Positions 45,957 through 56,529 of a stretch of DNA of 64,000 nucleotides are shown here, one piece after another (the first letter of the stretch is position 1; the number at the start of each line of letters is the position of its first letter). The DNA is from Hesseltinella vesiculosa. Its lineage: Eukaryota; Mucoromycota; Mucoromycetes; Mucorales; Cunninghamellaceae. The position numbers and the translations under genes are program-made. Below the pieces are notes generated by a model. The model made no database searches. It saw nothing but the letters and a program-made list of their open reading frames with translations, and was not told where the DNA came from. Where the stretch lies: positions 1,629,001 to 1,693,000 of the forward strand of contig MCGT01000001.1 in assembly GCA_002104935.1 (NCBI GenBank), given 5' to 3'.

Positions 45957-48062
45957 TTTAAATGATTCGGAAAAAGTTGGGAAGAAAAGTCTCTTGTGGC
46001 AGACACGGCAGCTTTTCTCTTTGACTTTATTTCAATGGCCGACAGTACCTGTCACCTGGCCAATGATCGGCGGAGTAAGCCCAAGGCTATCAAGGATAAA
46101 CGAAAGGATGAACAACATGAATTTTGAAGGGTGCTTTTCAAGTGGATCTGACACTATCAGGCGAAGCACATGCTTAGGAGTTGCCATTTTCCTTGTCGGG
46201 TCCCCCTTTTCGCCCTGCCTTGTTGATCAGGACCGGGGCAGGGTTTTACGATGGCCGACTGGTCCAGTACTTCTAGTCCAACAAGGTGAAAAATCAAAGT
46301 GATATCCTTTCCTACCAGCCTGGTCAAGCTTTGATACTCCAGCTTCATGGTTGCTGCTCCGCACGCTGGAACAAAACGACACATCAGCCGAAACGTCGAG
46401 ACAAAAAAAAACTTGAAGAGAGCGACAATCCAGCATGAGCAAGCTGGTTCTCGTCGTCGATATGATCTTTCACCTGTAGCAATAAAAAAAAAAGGGGGGG
46501 GGTAATCCTATAAAAATCTCACGTTCCGTCAAGGCATGGTCTGTTGAGAAGATCGTGGCAACTTGCCAGAGAGACCCAAACGCGTAGAGTCCGTTGGCGA
46601 GTGATAAAAAAATGCGGTGCTTGAAAAGGGCAGGCACATAGTAGGGCATTTTCAAATTCCGGAGACAGCATGTCTCAACTGCAGTATTCTGAAAAAAAAT
46701 CAAATCGATCAGTCATGGCCGCCCAGCCAACTTTGAATCGCTTAAACGCTTTGACAACTTCGAACGCCGAGGCAAAACCGGGCACGGAGACCCTTGGCAA
46801 CCTGGTCAAAATATTATGGGTCCAACATCCAATCTTATGGAGTTGTCCGAAATTTTCCATACGAGTTCAAAACGAAAGAAGAAGGCTATTATTAATCACA
46901 GGCTTCTAGTAGAGTGAGCGCCTTTGGTGGAAAAAGAGCCAAAAAATGATGCACACACTTCACTGTAAATCTCAGCCTCTTGAGTACCCACTCCCCATGT
47001 TTCAGGTTTGCAGAAAAGTTGCCTGGCTGTGCGACCCTGTTGACCTATTTGTTGATAGAGGCGACGCTCCCGATTGGTCGGATTTACTTTTTCACACGTG
47101 GAGGCAGTGAATCAAGTCAACAAAACATAGAAGTTTCCACTTAGGATGGCAACGGAGAGTGATGAGGTGATTGACGGAAAAGGAGGTGACTAAAAATGCC
47201 CAGTCAGTAGCCACGGCACGGTGAGTTGTTGCTGACCAATGCTGCGGTTCTGAATTGGCTTTGACGATTGGTTCTGGCCAAAAAAAAATCGTGAGGGACG
47301 CTACTAAAAAAAAGAGTAACAAGAGGGTGACCCAAGGTACACTTTGGATGCGATTTGGGAAACTCAAAAGTAAGAAAAAAAGACCGAGTTGGGGAAAAAA
47401 TGCTTGATTTAGCTGTTCATTGAGAGCAAAAAAAAAAAAAAAGTAGCGGGTGTACAAAGTGTATGTGCGCAACGGCTCTGGTAGGACGGAAAGACCACAT
47501 GGTCCTCCATGATATGATGTTCTCCAGGGATGCTGCCTTTCCAAGAAATCTTGGGAATGACACCTTTTTTGATCCGCGAAAAAGTAGTGGCATCACCAAA
47601 ACTGCCCTTGCCCAGTCCTCCATGCACCACCTTCGTCCTGTTTTCACTCGCTCATGTCCAATGGCCACAATGACACTCCTTGCGGAGAAAACTCGTAGAC
47701 AAGAGAAAAAGGAAAAAAGGATCGACTCGGCAGCGGATAAACTTTAGCTTGGTTTTCTGGACTGGCTCAGCTGTGCCACTCTGTTGTTTCAGACGCAAGA
47801 TGATTTCCAGGCTTTGGTAAACAAGATCTCTATTTTTTGGAAAGACAAGTTCGTATAAAAATACAGAATGCAACAAGCTCTTACCACCCACGCCTATGCT
47901 GCGTTCCATTCAAAACTCTTTTGACAATGCGTTCTGGCGCAAATTCAAAGCCAGTGAAAAAATGGAACTTGGGTTTTCCCATCACTCTTTTATTTTTTCT
48001 CAGCAACCGATTTTTTTTTTCCTAGCCTCTCTTTCTCTCCTTCTCATTTTTAATACAAGCCC
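45957..48062. other. Gene-poor region with repeat copy
   Basis: No gene I can support in 2.1 kb. The left part is the RidA promoter and the right part the ERG6 promoter. A degenerate dispersed repeat lies at 46683-46765. Minus-strand open stretches at 46470-46690 (one hydrophobic segment) and 47652-47909 have intron-like borders but no recognisable family; they may be gene remnants. Confidence 0.45.
46683..46765 (-). repeat. Dispersed ~200-bp repeat, copy G (partial)
   Basis: Core only: on the minus strand AAAGTTGGCTGGGCGGCC, TGATCGATTTGATTTTTT, TTCAGAATACTGC. Confidence 0.55.
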
Positions 48063-49361
48063 ATGACTCGCCTGCAAAATCCAGTGTTGCCTGAAGAAAC
48101 AAAAACCATGCACAAGCATCATGGGCAAGACCTGGTGCTAGACGAAGACAAGTTCTTCAAGAAGATTGGCATCAAAAGTCAGGACATGCACGGTCAAGCC
48201 TCTGAGGTTTACCACGACAACTGGAAGGACCAGCCCGGCAATGAAGAGGCCGTCCATGGCCGTCGTCAGCAAGCTCAAGCGATGACCAACGCCTTTTATG
48301 ATCTTGTCACTGATTTTTATGAATATGGTAACCGTCACTTCCAAAAACTCAGTGTGTGCTTATACATAACATGCTAGGATGGGGCCAATCGTTTCATTTT
48401 GCAAAGCTCTACAAGGGTGACACTTTTGAGGAAAACATCAAACGCCATGAAGCCTTTCTGGCCTCTCGCCTTGGCCTTCGACGGGACCATCGTGTATTGG
48501 ATGTACGTGGGAAATCAAAAAAAAAAAAAAAGCGTGACCTGGAAGCTCACGTATCTTTTCCCCTCCTATGGATTAGGTCGGGTGTGGCGTTGGTAAGGAA
48601 AATCAAACATAAAAGTGTCTTTTTATTTTGGGAGAGACTGACCAAAATTGAAAGGTGGGCCGTTGCGTGAAGTGGTCAAGGCATCGGGCGGGGCCCATGT
48701 CACTGGCATCAACAACAACGCGTACCAGGTAGAACGGTGCTTTGCCTATGCAGAAAAATATGGGCTCGCCAGCCGCTGCGACTTTGTCAAGGGCGATTTT
48801 ACAAAGATGCCGGTGCAAGACGGCTACTTTGACGCCGTGTTCTCGGTCGAGGCCACCGTGCACGCTCCTCAGTTGGAAATGGTCTATGGGGAAATTTACC
48901 GCGTGCTGAAACCCGGCGGCCTGTTTGCCTGTTACGAGTGGGTAACCACCGACGATTACGACACCGCCGATCTTGTGCAAGCCAAAGTCATCCACGAAAT
49001 TGAAAAGGGCAACTCCATCTCCAAATTGTACACCGCTAAACAGTGCGTAGCTGCCCTACAAGCCGTTGGTTTCCGTGTGCGCGAGCACTATGACATGGCC
49101 ACCACCGACCCTGAAGCCACCGAGCCATGGTACCATACCCTGTCGCGCCTCGATCCCAATTTGCGCGGCGTGCTGCGCTCCCCTTGGGGCCGACGCTACA
49201 CCGACACCCTCTTAACCGTGCTCGACCGCCTTCACCTTGTGCCCTCGGGTGTGCTGGAAACATCACGCCTGCTCAACGCCGCCGCCGACAACCTTGTCAA
49301 GGGCGGTGAGTTGGGTATCTTTACTCCTATGTATTATTTTACCGTTGAAAAACCCTTATAA
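48063..49361 (+). CDS. ERG6: Sterol 24-C-methyltransferase
   Basis: SAM-dependent methylation of the sterol side chain in ergosterol synthesis, at the ER or lipid droplets. Four exons (48063-48327, 48378-48502, 48577-48592, 48655-49361), about 370 aa. Exon 3 is only 16 nt and encodes VGCGV of the SAM-binding motif, joined as VLDVGCGVGGPLREV. Other motifs are [20 protein letters not shown] (sterol C-MT region I), HVTGINNNAYQVERC, FDAVFSVEATVHAPQLEMVY, GEIYRVLKPGG and YEWVTTDDYD. The C-terminus is typical (GIFTPMYYFTVEKPL). Confidence 0.97.
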
Positions 49362-50267
49362 ACGATTGGCCGACGGCCGGTTTTTTTTTTTTTTTTACTT
49401 TGGAAGTGGAGAGCTGTTCAGAGGGAGGGAAAGACAGTGGAATGGCAACGGAAGGATGTCCGCCTTTTTTTTTTTTTTTTTTTTTCGATCCTTCGCACAT
49501 CAAGAACAAGTTGGCTCTCGGCTACCAGGTCGAACAGCTGTCTCTGCCGTCACTAAGAATGGGGATGGGGGATGTAAAGCATCCATTGCCTGCGTCAACC
49601 AGAAGGCTTTCATTATTGAAAATGACGGCCTATGCCACCTGCCAAGTCTGGTTGAGATGATCAAGCTAGCATTCTGCATGGGTAACGTACGTCGTACCTC
49701 ATGACTCACATTGTTGGAAAAAAATCAAGAAAATCAGCTTGCTCAGCCAACTTGCCGTCGTTTCGTTCTTGGACCTCTGATTTCCCAGCATAAAAAAAAG
49801 GGCCTTTTCCCCAAGAACACCTTTTTAGATTTTAGAGTACAGTAAAGTCATCCAAAATCGATTTTGCTCGAGGTTTTGCACATGACTGGCTTGTAATTAG
49901 AGATAGCGATACTGCAAGTCTAGGCGTCGCTATCACCAAGGTGACAGGCACGAGCGTGCTCGTATTGAAACGGCTAGGCTGGTAAGTAAGGGCAGGCGCT
50001 ACTGCCTGCAGGCCAATGGTCAACCTCCTCATGAGTAACGACGGGAGTGGAACATCATCCGGCTGTCTGATCAATGAAGACTCTCCTCAGCAACCAATCT
50101 GATTTGGTCAACAGCGTAGAAAAAGAAAGAGCGGTGCCTAGCGGAGAATCATTTTTTGGCGCGGTGGCTTGACTTTTTTTTTTTCCTTCCATTTAAGCGG
50201 GTGTCGTTTTTTGAGAAGTTTTTTTTCTTTCCTTTTTTCTTTACTTTCAACACATTTCTTTTTGATC
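49362..50267. other. Intergenic region with repeat copy
   Basis: No gene. ERG6 3' flank with T tracts, a degenerate repeat copy at 49708-49795, and the promoter of the nucleolin-like gene (CCAAT at about 50093-50097). Confidence 0.5.
49708..49795 (-). repeat. Dispersed ~200-bp repeat, copy H (partial)
   Basis: On the minus strand: TATGCTGGGAAATCAGAGG, CAAGTTGGCTGAGCAAGCTG and GATTTTTTTCCAACAATGTG follow the consensus order; the 3' half is missing. Confidence 0.5.
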
Positions 50268-51356
50268 ATGGCCAAATCCAAGACTCAACAAGCCGCTGCC
50301 AAGACCGGCAACAAGAAGCAAACCAAGGTGGCTGAACCTACCAAGAAGACAAAGGCTGCCAAGAAGGTAGAAAGCGAAAGCGAAGCTAGTGACGACAGCG
50401 AAGATGAATCCAGCGAGGAATCCTCTGCCGAAGAAGAAGAATCCTCTGCCGAAGAAGAAGAAGAAGAAGAATCTGCCTCTGACTCCGATGCCGAAAGTGC
50501 TTCTGACATGGAAGAGGATACTGAAGTGGCTGGCAAGAAGCACGATCGTGAAGATGATGACGAAGAGGAAGAAGAAGAAGAAGAAGAAGAAGAAGCTCCT
50601 GTGGCCAAGAAGGCCAAGGTGGAAGTGTCCCGTGAAGAACCCAAGCAATTCGGTGGCGAAGGTCTGTCTCTGTTCGTCGGCCAACTGGACTTCACCTGCA
50701 ACGATCAAGACCTCAAGAAGTTCTTGGAAAAGAAGGGCATCAACGTGGCTGCCGTGCGCATGTCGCGCCACCGTCACATCGAAGGCCACAACCGTGGCTT
50801 TGCTCATGTCGACGTCGCTGACGAAGAAAGCAAGGAAAAGGCCATGGCCCTTAACGGCGAAGACTTCATGGACCGCAAGCTCCGCGTGGACGACGGCTCG
50901 GCTGCCTCGCAACGCAAGAAGGACGAAAACTACAGCAACAAGTCCAAGACTGTGTTCGTTGCCAACATCAGCCGCGATATTGACGAAAACGGCCTCCGTG
51001 ATGCCTTTGATACCTATGGTGCCATCGCCTCTGTGCGTTTGCCTACCGACCGTGAAACCGGCACGATCAAGGGCTTTGGCTACATTGAATTCGAAAACGA
51101 AGATGATGCTGAAAAGGCCGTCAAGGACATGAACGGCGTGCGTCTCAATGGCCGTCCCATCCGTACCGACTTTGGTGGCTCCATCGATGGCGATCGTGAA
51201 AAGTTCCGCAAGAAGACCTTTGATGGTGGCCGTGGTGGCTTCCGCGGTGGTCGCGGTGGTGGTCGTGGTGATTTCCGCGGCCGCGGCCGTGGTGGCCGTG
51301 GTGATTTCCGTGGTCGTGGCCGTGGCGGTTTCCGTGGCCGTGGTGGTGCCAACTAG
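50268..51356 (+). CDS. Nucleolin-like protein (Nsr1/Gar2 family)
   Basis: Nucleolar RNA-binding protein for pre-rRNA processing and 40S assembly. Single exon, about 362 aa. The N-terminal third is Lys-rich, then acidic-Ser blocks (SEASDDSEDESSEESSAEE and a Glu tract). Two RRMs follow: LSLFVGQLDFTCNDQDLKKF with RGFAHVDVADEE, and KTVFVANISRDIDENGLRDA with KGFGYIEFENEDDAEKAVKD. The C-terminus is an RGG/GAR domain of GRGGFRGGRGGGRGDFRGRG-type repeats. The architecture equals yeast Nsr1 and fission-yeast Gar2. GGY/CGY repeats produce long antisense shadow frames. Confidence 0.93.
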   Translation: MAKSKTQQAAAKTGNKKQTKVAEPTKKTKAAKKVESESEASDDSEDESSEESSAEEEESSAEEEEEEESASDSDAESASDMEEDTEVAGKKHDREDDDEEEEEEEEEEEAPVAKKAKVEVSREEPKQFGGEGLSLFVGQLDFTCNDQDLKKFLEKKGINVAAVRMSRHRHIEGHNRGFAHVDVADEESKEKAMALNGEDFMDRKLRVDDGSAASQRKKDENYSNKSKTVFVANISRDIDENGLRDAFDTYGAIASVRLPTDRETGTIKGFGYIEFENEDDAEKAVKDMNGVRLNGRPIRTDFGGSIDGDREKFRKKTFDGGRGGFRGGRGGGRGDFRGRGRGGRGDFRGRGRGGFRGRGGAN

Positions 51357-51970
51357 GAAAACAAAAATGGCCCCTTACTCTTTCTTTCTGTATCCCTGTT
51401 TTGGACAATTGTACAATAGTGCCTCCCTTTCCCATAGCTTCATCCATTCATCATTCGCTTTTTTTTTTTCCTTTTGTAATCATACTCTACATAGTTTTTG
51501 TTGATTTTTTTATTTTTTTCTCATTCATTCCCCACTTTATTTCGAATTATATTTTTTTTATCATCATCTGAGCATTTTTTTTGTTAAGAAAGTAAACAAT
51601 TCATTTTGGACCTTTTGAAAAGTGGGATGACCATCTTGCCTTTTTTGGACTTTTCATGCTCCTTAATTTTGCAGTGTTTGGCTTGTTTTGGTCTCCTCGT
51701 TTGTTACCATTGTTTTGTCTCAAAGAAAGGTAGAGCTGTTGGCTCGTTTTGTGGTGCACAAAGGTTTCCAGAGAAGAGGCTGATCGGCAGGATGGGGTTG
51801 TAGAGGAGTCGATGCTTGGATGACTTGTAAAAAAGGAGCACCCTTTTTCTGCTTGGAGCTTCCCAGTGTTTGTGTCACTTCCCCTTGATGCTTTTTTTTT
51901 TTTTTTTTATTCTTCTTCCCTTCCGCTTCCCTTTTTTCCGCTTCTCTCTCTTTCTATTTTTTTTTTTTTT
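51357..51970. other. Intergenic region upstream of 7TM gene
   Basis: No gene supported; 3' flank of the nucleolin-like gene and a T-rich leader (runs at 51892-51909 and 51958-51970) ending at the ATG of the next gene. Confidence 0.5.
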
Positions 51971-53523
51971 ATGGACACAAGCACGTTGTCCCGTCAATGT
52001 GTTGACGGAGTGTGTTACTGTGATTGGCGATTGACGATCTACGGATGTATCTACGAGCAGGGCTTATGGTGGATCCTATTTTTAAACGTGTTTTATTCTT
52101 TCACCATGGGAGTGCTGGGTACAAAAGCAAATTCCCCCTTTTTTTTTTCGTTCACTTGTAGCTCATACGCTTTTTTTTCTTTGATGAAGCTTTTAGTATC
52201 TTTTTTTATCGCTACAAAGTTCAAGGCCATCGTTTATTCAACTCACTGTCCAAATATGTATTTTTAACCATGCCCATTGATTGCTTCTTTTTTTTTCTCT
52301 CAGCCCATAATTTCTGTGCGTAATTAAAAATAGAGTGGGCAGTCGGGTTTACTCATTTTTCTCTCCTTCTTTCAGTACGAACCGTGACCAGCATCGTTTT
52401 ACTAGTCGACATTGGTCCTGACAATACCATTATACGCACTTGTAAGTCTCTCATGTGGATGATTAAAAAGATATCTGACTCAATGGGTTCCATAACAGTC
52501 TTGTTTGAATTTCCCTGGCAGTTCGTAAGCCTCCTTTTTATCCTTTCCCGGCCTGCCTAACGCTTCTTTTACGAATCCCCAGGGCTATTGTGCATGTGCT
52601 TGTTATATGTTGGGCATTGTACAGACCTTGGTGAATGTAAGAAAAAAGAAGAAAAAGAAAAGCTGGGCCGAACGCTTATTTCTTATGGCTAGAGCAACCG
52701 AGATACGGCTGGGGTGCTGAGCACCACGTCCAAAGAGGCACATGTATTTGGCACGGTGTTGATCATCTCTCCATTTATTGTGAATAACTCCTGTGCACTG
52801 GTAGCCGGCATTTTGGAAACAACGGATCTGTCCCTGGGAGAACTCTGGACCCAGATGCTTTACGTGTCCTGGATCAGCCATTGCACCGTGCTCTCGCTGG
52901 TGGCCTCGGTCATGGGCTTCAAGCTGTTGAGGCTGGTCAACAAGAATTTCAAGAACATCAAGGCCAAGACGTTTGATCTCACGTTTCTGGAACGTCTGAT
53001 CACGGGCTTGACGCGGATCCGCTTGTTGCTGCTGTTGATTGTCAGCTGTCTCATGGGCTATGTGCTGTTGCTGATCTTCTATATCACCTTCCGCTCTTTC
53101 ATCCTCCGCTCCACCCCTTTCAGCTTTCTTTATTGCATTGCCTGGAACAACTTTGCCACCACTCTTACCATGGTCGCTTGCATTCTTTTCTTACAAAGGT
53201 AGTTTTGCCTTCAAAAAAAAAAGGAGGTCTGCTCACTCTTTCTTGATTGCAGCGGCCGGACAAAGGAGGAGTCGACAAGCGCTGGCGTAAAGTCGGATGG
53301 CCAAGAATCGCATGTAGAAACAACCTTTGGAGAAATCATCACCGACGACGAAGAAGAGTCTTCGTGTGGCCAGTCTGTGCTCAGTCTGGTGGCCATGGAA
53401 GCCCTTGAGCATATCCAATCCATGCATTACCCCACCCTAGAAAAACAGCAAAGCTCCAGCACCCTCCACCCCAGCAATGGCAGCCAATCGTCGTCCATCA
53501 CGCTGGTCTCCTCTCAACATTAA
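51971..53523 (+). CDS. Predicted seven-transmembrane protein, unknown family
   Basis: Six exons join in frame to about 350 aa, starting MDTSTLSRQCVDGVCYCDW. About seven hydrophobic helices are visible: WWILFLNVFYSFTMGVLV, VTSIVLLVDIG, YCACACYMLGIVQTLV, VFGTVLIISPFIVNNSCALV, YVSWISHCTVLSLVASVMG, IRLLLLLIVSCLMGYVLLLI and YCIAWNNFATTLTMVACILF. A soluble C-terminal tail of ~100 residues is Ser/Glu-rich (GEIITDDEEESSCGQ; STLHPSNGSQSSSI). The plan is GPCR-like, but I see no diagnostic family motif. A G-alpha subunit gene lies 3 kb downstream. It is convergent with the Erd1-like gene (163 bp between stops). Confidence 0.65.
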
Positions 53524-53686
53524 AAGATTCTTGCGCATTCATGTCATTGTGTCTTTTTTTTTTTTTTTATTATATTATTGTTTGCTGTTATCATGCGGAT
53601 GATGGCGAATGAGATTTTTTTAGGGAAAAAAGTGAAAAATGAAACGAATCATGCAAGAAAAAAAAAAGAAGACGACGGAAGCGTCA

Positions 53687-55188
53687 CTACTTGTCCATCA
53701 GGAAGGGATCGCCTTCGTCGGGGTCCTCACCGATCGGGGTCAGCATCGTTTTGGATGGTCGGTCGTGCAAGGGGATATCGTTGGAAGTGTGGATCTGATG
53801 AGGGAGATGAGGCGCCGTGGATGAAGCTGAGGGACGCCGGGTCGAGGGAGAATGGCGGTCGGTGGTGTTGGTGGGCAGGCCCGAGCCACGTTTGACCCAT
53901 TCATTTTCCAAACGAAAGATGATCCAGAGCCACCGGCGGACGACTTCCAAAAGCTCGACAAGGAAGATGTTGCCGGCGATGCGTTGGAAATAAATGTGGC
54001 TACTGAGTTTGAGGCTCCAGGTGATGCGGAGCACAAAGTCGAGCAGGATGGCAAGAACGTAGACCCAGGACCACGAGAAATGCAGATGACGGCGGATCCG
54101 GATCATTGGCGTCGAGGATTGACGAGGGTGATGCACACCGTGCTTTGTTGGATGATCATAGGTCACTTGGATCAAGCTCCAATCCATCGCAATGTCCCAC
54201 CAAAACGAATACATCGAATTCATAAACACCGCCAGCATCCTACAAGAGAGGTGAACACAGGCAGTTGGTATTTTCGTTGCTGCGACTTACCACAGGCGGA
54301 AGAGATTGTCATCCTTGATCCAGCTAGCAGAGGGTATCGTTCCAGTTTCTGAAATGTAGAGGGCAGCTTTCTTCTGAATGGCAGACAACGCAATGACAGG
54401 AAAGGCCGAGGCATACTTCATCGCGTTGAAGAGGTGGCGCTTCGTTTCGTATTTGGATTCGATGAATTCCGATATACATTGGCGCAGGCGAATGACATAG
54501 GGTAGACTAAGGGGCAAGAAAGGTGTGAGGCGGTTCATTTATCTGCGCTTTTTGCTGTTACCTAATGATCAAGGGGACCAGCAGGTCACGGTAACAAGCA
54601 TTGTCCAGGTTGGCTTCGAGCTGCTGGTATTCAAAATGGGATTTCCCAGGAATGACAATGCACAGTGTTAAAAATAGATCACCAAACACATTTGAGAAGC
54701 TGGTCAACAGGTCAGCAAATATGATGTCGCCAAAGTAGACGGTGGAGAACAAGTTGAATGAAATCACCCGGCGGATCAGGCTACAAGCATGGAGATGAGT
54801 GCTGTTGTTCTTAAAAAGATAATCTACATTTCTTGTTTTACCGAATGAATCGGATGCGTTCCTTGCGATAGAGAGTTTGACCAGGCCAGAATAAAACGGA
54901 AAGGACAGAGAGATAGGCCAGCAGAGGTAGCCAGGATGGCTGATTGTCATCTAGGACAAGGCGACTGTAGAACCACATGTTGAATGCTACAATCAAGGAC
55001 ACGACCAGTGACATGTCAAAGATGGATTGGTAAGGCTTCTTGTCGTTGGGATGGATGTGAAGCAAGTAGTTTGGATCGATGTGCTGTCGACAGAGCAGGA
55101 GTAGATTAAACCCCCAACCCCACAGGCCAATGCACACAAGCAGAATCGGCCGATAATATCCTGATAACCAGTACACTTCTCCCCCCAT
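53687..55188 (-). CDS. Erd1-like EXS-domain membrane protein
   Basis: Golgi membrane protein of the EXS (ERD1/XPR1/SYG1) family. Erd1 acts in retention of ER residents and recycling of Golgi glycosyltransferases and phosphate. Four or five exons from ATG 55188, about 430 aa, without an SPX domain. Hydrophobic helices start at once (YYRPILLVCIGLWGWGFNLL). EXS features: VLFWPGQTLYRKERIRFIR, DLLTSFSNVFGDLFLTLCIV, LPYVIRLRQCISEFIESK, HLFNAMKYASAFPVIALS and NSMYSFWWDIAMDWSLIQ. The Ser/Thr-rich tail ends GEDPDEGDPFLMDK. The absence of SPX favours Erd1 over Syg1/Xpr1. Confidence 0.88.
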
Positions 55189-55734
55189 GTTTGGCGTTCA
55201 CCAAAATGTTGAAAAAAAAAAAAAAAAGAAAAGAAGAAGGAGAGGGTTTCAAATGAAGAAAAATAGAAAACAGCCTTTTTTTGGCCATTAGCCCCACGGT
55301 TTCTGCAATGCATTTTTGGCATCTCTCCTTGTCTGGCTGCTAGATTGAAAATGTTACACAAGCCGGCACCACCTCTCTTGATGACCTCCATTTTACTTTT
55401 TTGGCCTGGCCTTTGTCTCCTTCCAACGGTTGATTCCATCGGACGCCTGCGCAGCAGCTCCTCGTGAATGGGCAGCTTCAATGCTAAAGAGTAGTCAAAA
55501 AAAAAATTGGGCAAGAACTCGTCGTCAGAAATGGTCCAGCGACAGAATCATCGCATGTTGTTGACAAACCCAAAGGATGTCTTTATTCATGGAATCTATC
55601 GAAAGAGAAGAACAATCATACAAAAAGAGAGACACAAACAAGATGCTTCTTTTTCCAGATCATTGGTTGATATGGATACAAGGGGATGGTGATTGAGGGA
55701 TGTTTAAGATGGTAAAAAACAGAGCTCGTGAAGC
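55189..55734. other. Spacer between Erd1-like gene and QCR9
   Basis: No gene with support. A minus-strand open stretch at about 55330-55510 (MESTVGRRQRPGQKSKMEV) has no recognisable homology. Otherwise it is A/T tracts and the two flanks. Confidence 0.45.
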
Positions 55735-55988
55735 TTATTCGTACTTGTGCTTAATATCCTTCCATTGTTTCTAATCAATAATGCAACAAAGTTGAGCAAA
55801 AATCATCATAATAATAAAGAAGAACTTACGCCCTTGTTGAGGTTGTCCCAGATCTTGTCAGTGGTGGAATCGTAAACGACTTCAAAGGCAAGAGCGCCAG
55901 CGAACACAGTGGTGACAAACACAGAGTTGCGCTTGAAAATAGTGTTGTAGATGGTGCGGGTAAGACCAGTGGCGTGGGAAGCAGGCAT
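55735..55988 (-). CDS. QCR9: Cytochrome bc1 complex subunit 9
   Basis: Small single-span subunit of respiratory complex III. Two exons (55988-55830, 55770-55735), 64 aa, the family's usual size. MPASHATGLTRTIYNTIFKR, then NSVFVTTVFAGALAFEVVYD is the single transmembrane helix, and DKIWDNLNKG joined to KQWKDIKHKYE is the conserved C-terminus (compare HNKGKLWKDVK in yeast). The splice at GGC/GTAAGT is required for the ending. Confidence 0.93.
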
Positions 55989-56529
55989 GGTTTCTTTAAT
56001 GCAAGTGGAAGGGAAGAAAAAAAATAAAAAAACACACCCAGGCTTTTGGAGGCAAGACCACCGCACCCCTTCTCCGCCAATCGAAACAGCCGTCACACTC
56101 CGTTGCCACGGCCATCCAATTCTCGGTGGAAAATTCATGCAAATTTTCATGGCCTCTCCCATGTCGTCAGGGGTTATCCAGAGCTACGAATAAAAAGGAG
56201 GTCACTGTTCGAGTGATCTTGACGCGCACAAGAATACAAAAGGGGATAAAAAAGTGATCAACAGTGGTCTTCGCTCATTATAGTTAAGAAGGTCTAAACC
56301 ATATACGCTTTCTTTTTTTCTTTTTTTTACTCCCTCAACACTTCTTTGGCTGAGGAAGAAAGTAAAACCTTTTTTCCCCTTCTTTTTCTTTTCTTTTTTT
56401 TTTTTAGATGGGTTTATGTCTGTCACTTGGGCCCTTCAACATTATATCCCTGATATCCTAAGATTCACTACGTAATTGAATGAACATCTTGGACACCAAA
56501 CAAGGGTCTCAATTGGTTTTCTTTTTAGA
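55989..56529. promoter_or_regulatory. Divergent spacer between QCR9 and G-alpha gene
   Basis: 541 bp with no gene; both neighbours start outwards. Contains GC-richer sequence at 56040-56170 and A/T tracts near 56300-56410. Confidence 0.45.

Noticed and set aside
46470..46703. Minus-strand frame with a hydrophobic segment (IFLSLANGLYAFGSLW)
   Set aside because: The upstream sequence is a dispersed-repeat copy, the splice sites are weak and no family is recognised; kept only as a note in the gap description.
50247..50912. 221-codon frame antisense to the nucleolin-like gene
   Set aside because: Poly-Phe/Ser shadow of the GAA/GAT acidic repeats on the sense strand.
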